Positions 28,741 to 35,000 of a stretch of 35,000 bases of DNA are shown piece after piece. The DNA comes from Anaeromyces robustus (taxonomy: Eukaryota; Neocallimastigomycota; Neocallimastigomycetes; Neocallimastigales; Neocallimastigaceae). The stretch is from NCBI GenBank assembly GCA_002104895.1, contig MCFG01000495.1, positions 1-35,000 on the forward strand, given 5' to 3'. Made by a program: the position numbers and the translations under genes. The notes under the pieces are model-generated. The model saw nothing but the letters and a program-made list of their open reading frames with translations, had not been told where the DNA came from and did not search any database. Each line of letters starts with the position of its first letter. Positions within the stretch are counted from its first letter, which is position 1.

Positions 28741-28823
28741 TTAATATTAATATTTTCAAGTTTCTGTTAAAGTTAAATGAATTATATAAATATATATAAT
28801 TCATTTAATATTAATTTTCAAGT
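28741..28823. repeat. Hairpin flanked by imperfect direct repeats
   Basis: A 14-bp inverted repeat (28774-28787 with 28794-28807; left arm TAAATGAATTATAT) is bracketed by similar blocks beginning TTAATATTAAT and ending TTTTCAAGT at 28741-28761 and 28805-28823. The second block overlaps the end of the right arm. Function is unknown; it may be the remains of a small element or a chance arrangement. Confidence 0.45.
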
Positions 28824-28947
28824 AAAATATAATGAAACAAAATATCTATTGATATATAGAATTAAATTGTTAATAATCACAGCAAGGACTAAATATGAAA
28901 TATTTATTTTAATTATCAATATTAATTATTTTATTTAAACTTTAAAT

Positions 28948-28979
<32 letters not shown>

Positions 28980-29942
28980 TGAAAAAAGATAATTGAAATA
29001 TTTAAATGTTAAATAGAGTTATTTGTTTAATAAAACAATTAAATTGGGGTTTGTATTAAAAGCATACCCTTCGTTTTGTATTTAAAAAATATATATTTTA
29101 AATCAATTATTTATTAATTATTGAGGATTTAACAATTTTATATCATTTATATATTTAAACTTTTATTTACTTTAAAATCTGAATTACCGTTTTATTATTA
29201 TTTTATTTTTATTATTATTATATATTTCTTATTATTTCCTAAATATCATTTCTTAATATCAATAATTAATTAAAAAAGAAATTAAAATATTAAAAAAGAT
29301 AGTCATAAGTAGAATAATAATTATAATAATAAATAATATTAAATATTTTGAAGATTTAAATGAAATATATAAAAGTTTTATAAATATTAATATTAAATAC
29401 TTTATATTATATTGAATATAAATTATATACAAATTATTATATGATAATAAAATATAATACTATTTAAAAAATTATATATAATATATTATTTAATTATTAA
29501 GAAAATCTTTTTTTTTAAATTTTTAATTTATATTAATTTATTGGTAAAATAAGATATATATTATAATTAATTATTAATATATAATAATATATACTTTATT
29601 ACAATATAATTAATTATAAAATCAAAAAACCAAATTTTTAATATATCATCCTTTTTTTTTTTTTTAAAAAATAATTAAAAATATTAAATAGTAATAAAAA
29701 ATTTATATAATAACAATATATTACAAATACACTTTAATATTGATATTAACTTAATTTGACAATAGATGACTTTTCTATGTATATATAAAAAATAACTTTA
29801 AAAATATCATATTAAAAATTTACTATAAATTAATATATTATATATATTATGAATATAATGATCTAATAGACTCTTCTATTTATAAAATAAAATCCTAATA
29901 ATATTAATAATAAATATAATAAAAGTTTTAAATATTTTATAT

Positions 29943-29944
29943 AA

Positions 29945-30007
<63 letters not shown>

Positions 30008-30036
30008 ATAGATAAATAAATAAATAAATAAATAAG
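29943..30036. repeat. (AAAT)n tetranucleotide array
   Basis: More than 20 units with one GATA interruption near 30010; degenerate copies continue to about 30155. The minus strand gives spurious Tyr/Leu/Ile repeat frames. Confidence 0.9.
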
Positions 30037-31813
30037 TAAATATATAAATATATAATAATAAAAATATATATATAGATGAATATATAAGTAAATAAACAAA
30101 TGCATAAATGAATAAATAATAAATAAATAATAATAAATAAATAAATAAGTAAATAAATCATAAATATTAATAATATAATTAATAATAAAATAGTAGTAAT
30201 ATATAATAATTTTATTTATAATATTTTGTTTATTTTATGTATACTAATAATAAATAAATAAATAATACACATTATAAAAATGTATTATTATAATTTAATA
30301 ATAACTTAAATAATTATTTTATTTTATTATTATTCTAAATAAACGTATAGATTAATAATTAATTAAATAATTATATAAATAAATAAATGAATAATTTAAT
30401 AAATCAATCAATCAATTATAATAATATTCGATATTATAATTTTTATATTTATTTTTATAAATATATGCTTCATTAATATTAAAAATAAAAGTTATGATTA
30501 AAATAAAAAAAAGAAAGAAGATATTAATTTATTAATATTATGCTAAGAGTATAATAGAGCAAGAATAATATGCTGAATATAAATGAAAATAAGTTCATTT
30601 AATAATAATCAATTATAATTCATTAACAATAAAAGCATATAATATAAATTAAAATAATATATTTCATATAAAAGCCTAAATATTAATATTTAATAATAAT
30701 ACTAATATTCTTAATAAAAACAATAAAAATAAGATTCATTATTATAAAGATACTATAATAAATTTATATTCAAAAAGAAGGAAAGGATAAAAAAAATACT
30801 ATTCGAAAAGTAAAAATTCATCAAACTATATCATTGTTTTAAATAAATTTGGGAGAAAATATTTAGAATTTTAATAATCAAAAAAGGCTATAAAAGAATT
30901 ATAAATCATAAGTAAATTTGAATATAAAAATATAATAATTGTAATTGAGAAGAAAATAATAATTATAAATTATAATATAATAATATAAACAATCATAATT
31001 TAATTACACATTATATATATTATTATATCTCAAAGATATTCAAAAAAGAAAATAATAATAATAATAATGAAGTAATGTATTCAATAATTGATTTATAATT
31101 GTTTCCCTTTATCATAAATATTTTATTTTTAAATTTATTTCTTTTTAAAATTTAATAATAAAAAAAATAAAGAAAGAAGAAAAAGTATTATAATAAATAA
31201 TCAAAACAATAAATATATTTTTCTTTTTTGATAAAAAATATTATAGAAAAAAAATAATAATAATTATATATTTTATTTTTTAAAATAAATTGCTTATTAT
31301 TATTGTTTCTATTTTTTCATATATATTAATAACTTTGAACAAAAATCCCTTTTCAAGAAAATTTTAATTAAATTTCATTATTAAATTTCTTCTCGGTTCA
31401 GATTTTTTAATAATCAATTATAATAATAGTTTAATTTTAATTAAATTATATTATTATTATTATTATTATTATTATATAAATTTATTTTTTGTATTATTTT
31501 AAAATAATACATTAAAAATTAATAAATAACAACAACAACAAAAAAAAAATAGAATAAAAAAAAAAAAAAGAGGTATTTTTATATGTTCAAATTTACATTT
31601 TAAAATAATTATTTTGTTTATATATAAATATACATTTATAAATTTATAATGTTATAAACAATTATTAAAAAGAAACTCTATATACTAATAAACTTTTTTT
31701 CTGTATATTTTTTACACTAAAGAAATAAAATAACAGATATATAATAATTGTAATTTTGAATCCTTTTTAAATATTTCCCATTTTAATATTACAAATAAAA
31801 TATAAAAAAAAAT

Positions 31814-31942
31814 ATGAAAAGTAAAGGTTCAAAAAAGTCACAGACTAAAAAGATGTCTGTGTATTCTATGGTACCTACACTTTTTATTCTTGAACGACCA
31901 CCACCTTCTAAAAATAATTCAAAAATATATAATGGTAATTTA

Positions 31943-32005
<63 letters not shown>

Positions 32006-35000
32006 TATATGTAATTTATATATATATATATATAATTATTTATAATGATTTATTAATTTTATATAATTTGGTTAATTTAAAAATTTATCTATATATATAA
32101 ATTAAATTTATTTATATTTTAATATATTGCAGCAAAACCTCATCCATTGTCAGAATCATATACACCAACTGATGAGGAATTTCCAGATAGAAAATTAAAT
32201 AAATCTAGTAGTATTGAAGATCTTTTGGGTGATTCAGAACAAACAAATTATAAACTTACAATAACGTCTAATAATGATGAAATATCATCGTCAATAGGAA
32301 AAATTGATGGTCATTTGAAAAGAAATTGTGGTTTAGAACTAACAAGTAAAATTTTTTAATAATTTTTTTTAATTATGACTATTTTAATACTTCTATTATT
32401 ATATAGTATTATTAAATTTATTATTAGAATATTTAATATTGATTAATATAACTAAAATATTTATATTTTATTAGTGAAAGAAAATAAAGATGAATTAGAA
32501 ATTAATATGAAATTTGCAACAAGATGTTTAATTAGTTCGTTAAATGTAGAATTTTTAACAAGCATAGGAAAACCAAAAAAATTGTATACCCCTCGCTCTG
32601 CAAAATCATCAAGAGAATTTCAAAAAGGAATAATACAAGAAGAGTCGGAAGTCGATACTAATAATATTTTAAATGGTATTAATGAAGCAACAATAATTAA
32701 TAGTGAAATAGATGAATCAAGTCTTAATAATTCACTCAATTCTATTGATGATCGGTTTAAAGATAAAAATTATAATAAAAGATATAGCCAAAAAACAAAT
32801 AATCATAATTCAACATCAACGAATGATAGAGTCTTTATACCATTAAATGATATTAAAGATAATAAAGATATTATCAATGAAGAGGATGAAGAAGCATTAG
32901 ATACAGTTGGAGAATTAAAAAATGATGAATGTCAACCATTTCCTTCATTAAGTCAAAATACAGCTGCATTAGAAGCCAAACCTTTACAAGATAATTCATC
33001 AGAAAATGAAAATCCAAATAAACGTACGAGTACTGTAAACAAAACGAAACCAATATTAGAAAATGTTAGTTTACAGAAAAAACTAGGTGGTAGAAAAGGA
33101 AGAAGAAGATCTATTAGTAGTCCTCCACCTCCATTCCCAGATTTAAATACAACAATAAATACATCACAAAATGACGATTCTGATAATGACGTTTTGTGTC
33201 ATTTACGTGATATTGATGTTCATATATCGTATATGAAGGGATACACTTCTTATACTGTAATTTTTTTTATATTTTATAAATAATTATAATTTATAATTAA
33301 TAATAATTTATATTTTATATTTATTATTTATAATAATAAATAATTTTTTTTTATTATTTTATACTATATTTTTCATTTAAAGCCTATTATTACTCAAGTA
33401 TCGAGAAATTTAATGAATTATGATAATAAGAATGCTGCAATGAAAGATAAAGAAGCAAAAGTATTAATTTATGAATACCGTATTATTGGTATTGCTGATG
33501 GTATTAATATAAGAATTAAGAAGATATTAGATCCACTAAGTGAAGAAGTAATATGTTTATAAATAATATATAATAATAATAGTATTTATAATAACATTTT
33601 TTTATTAAATTTAATATTTGTTTAATATTATAGACTAGATTCAATCTTGATCCATTAAAATTAATTAGAATTGCTGGTGTTAATGTTTATACTTCTCCAC
33701 AACCAAAAATGGTTATGCCTTTGATGAATATGGTTACTTATTTAGAAGTAAATATTATTTTTGTTTATATTTTAATTTGAATATAATATAATAAGGTTTA
33801 TTTATTTTTAATTAAAAAATATGTAAAATATATTAATATAATACATTATTATTATTTATTTATTTTTTTTTTCTTTTAAAAATAGATAAATAATCACCCA
33901 AAATGTGATATTATAGATGCTCATATATTGCTAGGTTTAGCATTACATTCGTCACATAAAAGTGTACAGGGCATTGAAATAATTAATAAAGCTTTAGTAA
34001 GTTTGAATAAAATAAATTTAATTTTATAACATTTAATATATATTATTATATTAATTTATTTAAAAATCAATTTTTTTTTATTTATTTATAAATTTAAATA
34101 GGATATTATTAAATATTTGTTAATATCTGGAGAAATATTTAAACAATCTAATATGACTTTCCACAGTCATTTAGCACAAACTCCTTATACTATTACTTCA
34201 AAATCTGAAATATTTTTATATGTAAGTTTTAATTTAAGAAATTAATATTATAGTTTATGATAATAATAAAAAGAATTGTTAATTTAATATATAACATTTT
34301 ATTTTTCAAATAGACGTTAGCTCGTATGGCAAAATTGGAATCATTAATTGCTGAAATGGAATATGTTAGAACTAGGGAAAATGAATCTATTCCTCATTTT
34401 ATAGAAATATCTAGATTATGGAAATATTATTTAAAAGCACAAGATGTAGATGATAAAAAGAGAATTGATGAAATTATTGTAGAAATATTTAAAGTTCCAA
34501 AAGAAACTAATCCTCTTTTAAGTCGATTATCAAGTCCTGCAGAAGTTATTTATAATTTACATAATTTACCAGATTTCTTTTTATTCGTTTTAAATGATAA
34601 TCGTGATCCAGCTATATACTTTAGATCAATGAGTTTAAGTGCTATTCAATTTATTATTGATACTTCAGGATGCAGGTAGTTATAATGAATATTTAAATTA
34701 TTATTATTATCATTATCATTATTATTATCATTATTATTATCATAATTATTATTATCATTATTATTATAAAATTTAAATATAGTAATTTTTAAAATATAAT
34801 ATTTTTTTATTATTAAAATTAATTTTATTTTTACATAAAACAGCGTTGGATCCGAATATTCCAAAATCTGTCAACATTTATTCCTTAATTATTCCTTATG
34901 GGATGATAATCAACAATTAAATGATCAATCTTCAGATATAGATGAAGGCAGTAATAGAAAAAGCATAGAAAATACCCCGTTAAGTATGACGTTTGAACGT
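31814..35000 (+). CDS. Unrecognised large protein, partial at the right window edge
   Basis: I do not recognise this family. Exons: 31814-31934, 32133-32345, 32475-33256, 33383-33547, 33634-33747, 33886-33996, 34102-34221, 34314-34675, 34844 to beyond the window; frame holds at every junction and 715 residues are visible. The N terminus is basic (KSKGSKKSQTKK). Exons 2-3 are Ser/Asn/Glu-rich and probably disordered, with a basic phosphosite-like block followed by a proline run (GRKGRRRSISSPPPPFPDL). From exon 4 it becomes ordered and helix-rich: LIYEYRIIGIADGINIRIKK, DAHILLGLALHSSHKSVQGI, HFIEISRLWKYYLKAQDV, DFFLFVLNDNRDPAIYFRSM. Alternating amphipathic helices suggest an alpha-solenoid-like or other helical scaffold, but I name no domain. 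No membrane segment or catalytic motif is evident. Exon 1 ends in phase 1 just before a long AAT array, which falls in intron 1. Confidence 0.75.
31941..32004 (+). repeat. (AAT)n array at the 5' end of intron 1 of the unrecognised gene
   Basis: About 21 AAT units directly follow the chosen donor (31935). Read through, they would add a poly-Asn run, but the next donor (32011) leaves phase 2, which does not match the exon 2 acceptor. The array is therefore placed in the intron. Confidence 0.75.

Larger units (their letters stand above)
27510..31813. other. 4.3-kb gene-free A+T-rich region
   Basis: The longest stretch without a recognised gene. Contents: poly(A) runs, (AAAAT)n and (AAT)n arrays at 27620-27772; a (TTTA)n array at 28221-28267; a hairpin flanked by direct repeats at 28741-28823; a poly(A) tract at 28950-28979; a (AAAT)n array at 29943-30036. 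Open frames here are Ile/Tyr/Lys-rich products of simple repeats. No RNA gene or mobile-element coding sequence was seen. The promoter of the gene at 31814 should lie near its right end. Confidence 0.65.

Noticed and set aside
29863-30161. Two overlapping Tyr/Leu/Ile repeat frames
   Set aside because: Products of the (AAAT)n array in two frames; no sign of selection for protein.

Overview
The window looks like nuclear DNA from an early-diverging zoosporic fungus, most probably an anaerobic gut fungus (Neocallimastigomycota: Neocallimastix, Piromyces or Anaeromyces type). Visible reasons: extreme A+T content in introns and spacers; exons clearly richer in G+C; AAT arrays read as long asparagine runs; many short GT-AG introns; a Yrb30-type Ran-binding protein, a family I know as fungal; and a motile-cilium protein (CFAP100), which requires an organism with flagella. 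Dictyostelium has similar base composition and Asn runs but no cilia. The genus cannot be fixed from this sequence.

Eight protein-coding genes are supported. Plus strand: ATG13 (55-6285, 9 exons, autophagy initiation), SF3B2/Cus1 (7180-10552, 8 exons, U2 snRNP), an intronless secreted DNA/RNA non-specific endonuclease (12064-12867), and CFAP100 (14549-18508, 14 exons, axoneme). Minus strand: a Yrb30-like RanGTP-binding protein (19710-21086, single exon) and a five-LIM-domain PINCH/LIMS1 homologue (21943-23774, 7 exons). Plus strand again: the F-actin capping protein alpha subunit (25534-27509, 8 exons) and an unrecognised large protein running off the right edge (31814-35000, 9 exons so far). 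All multi-exon models were spliced by eye. Each keeps frame across every junction and was checked against remembered conserved blocks of the family. No database search was run.

Most genes are housekeeping genes without operon-like linkage. PINCH and capping protein alpha are divergently arranged over a 1.76 kb spacer and both concern the actin/adhesion machinery. CFAP100 and the Ran-binding gene converge. The spacers (0.86-4.3 kb) are almost pure A+T, with microsatellites, poly(A)/poly(T) tracts, a 48-bp minisatellite, hairpins and one perfect 46-bp palindrome. I saw no tRNA, rRNA, CRISPR array or intact transposon.

The points most worth a second look are: PINCH in a fungus, which naive ORF calling would cut into two genes; the intronless secreted nuclease with a duplicated TATA-containing promoter block, a candidate for bacterial origin; the very large Asn-rich tail on ATG13; 3' splice sites abutting long poly(A) runs; and the unrecognised protein at the right edge.
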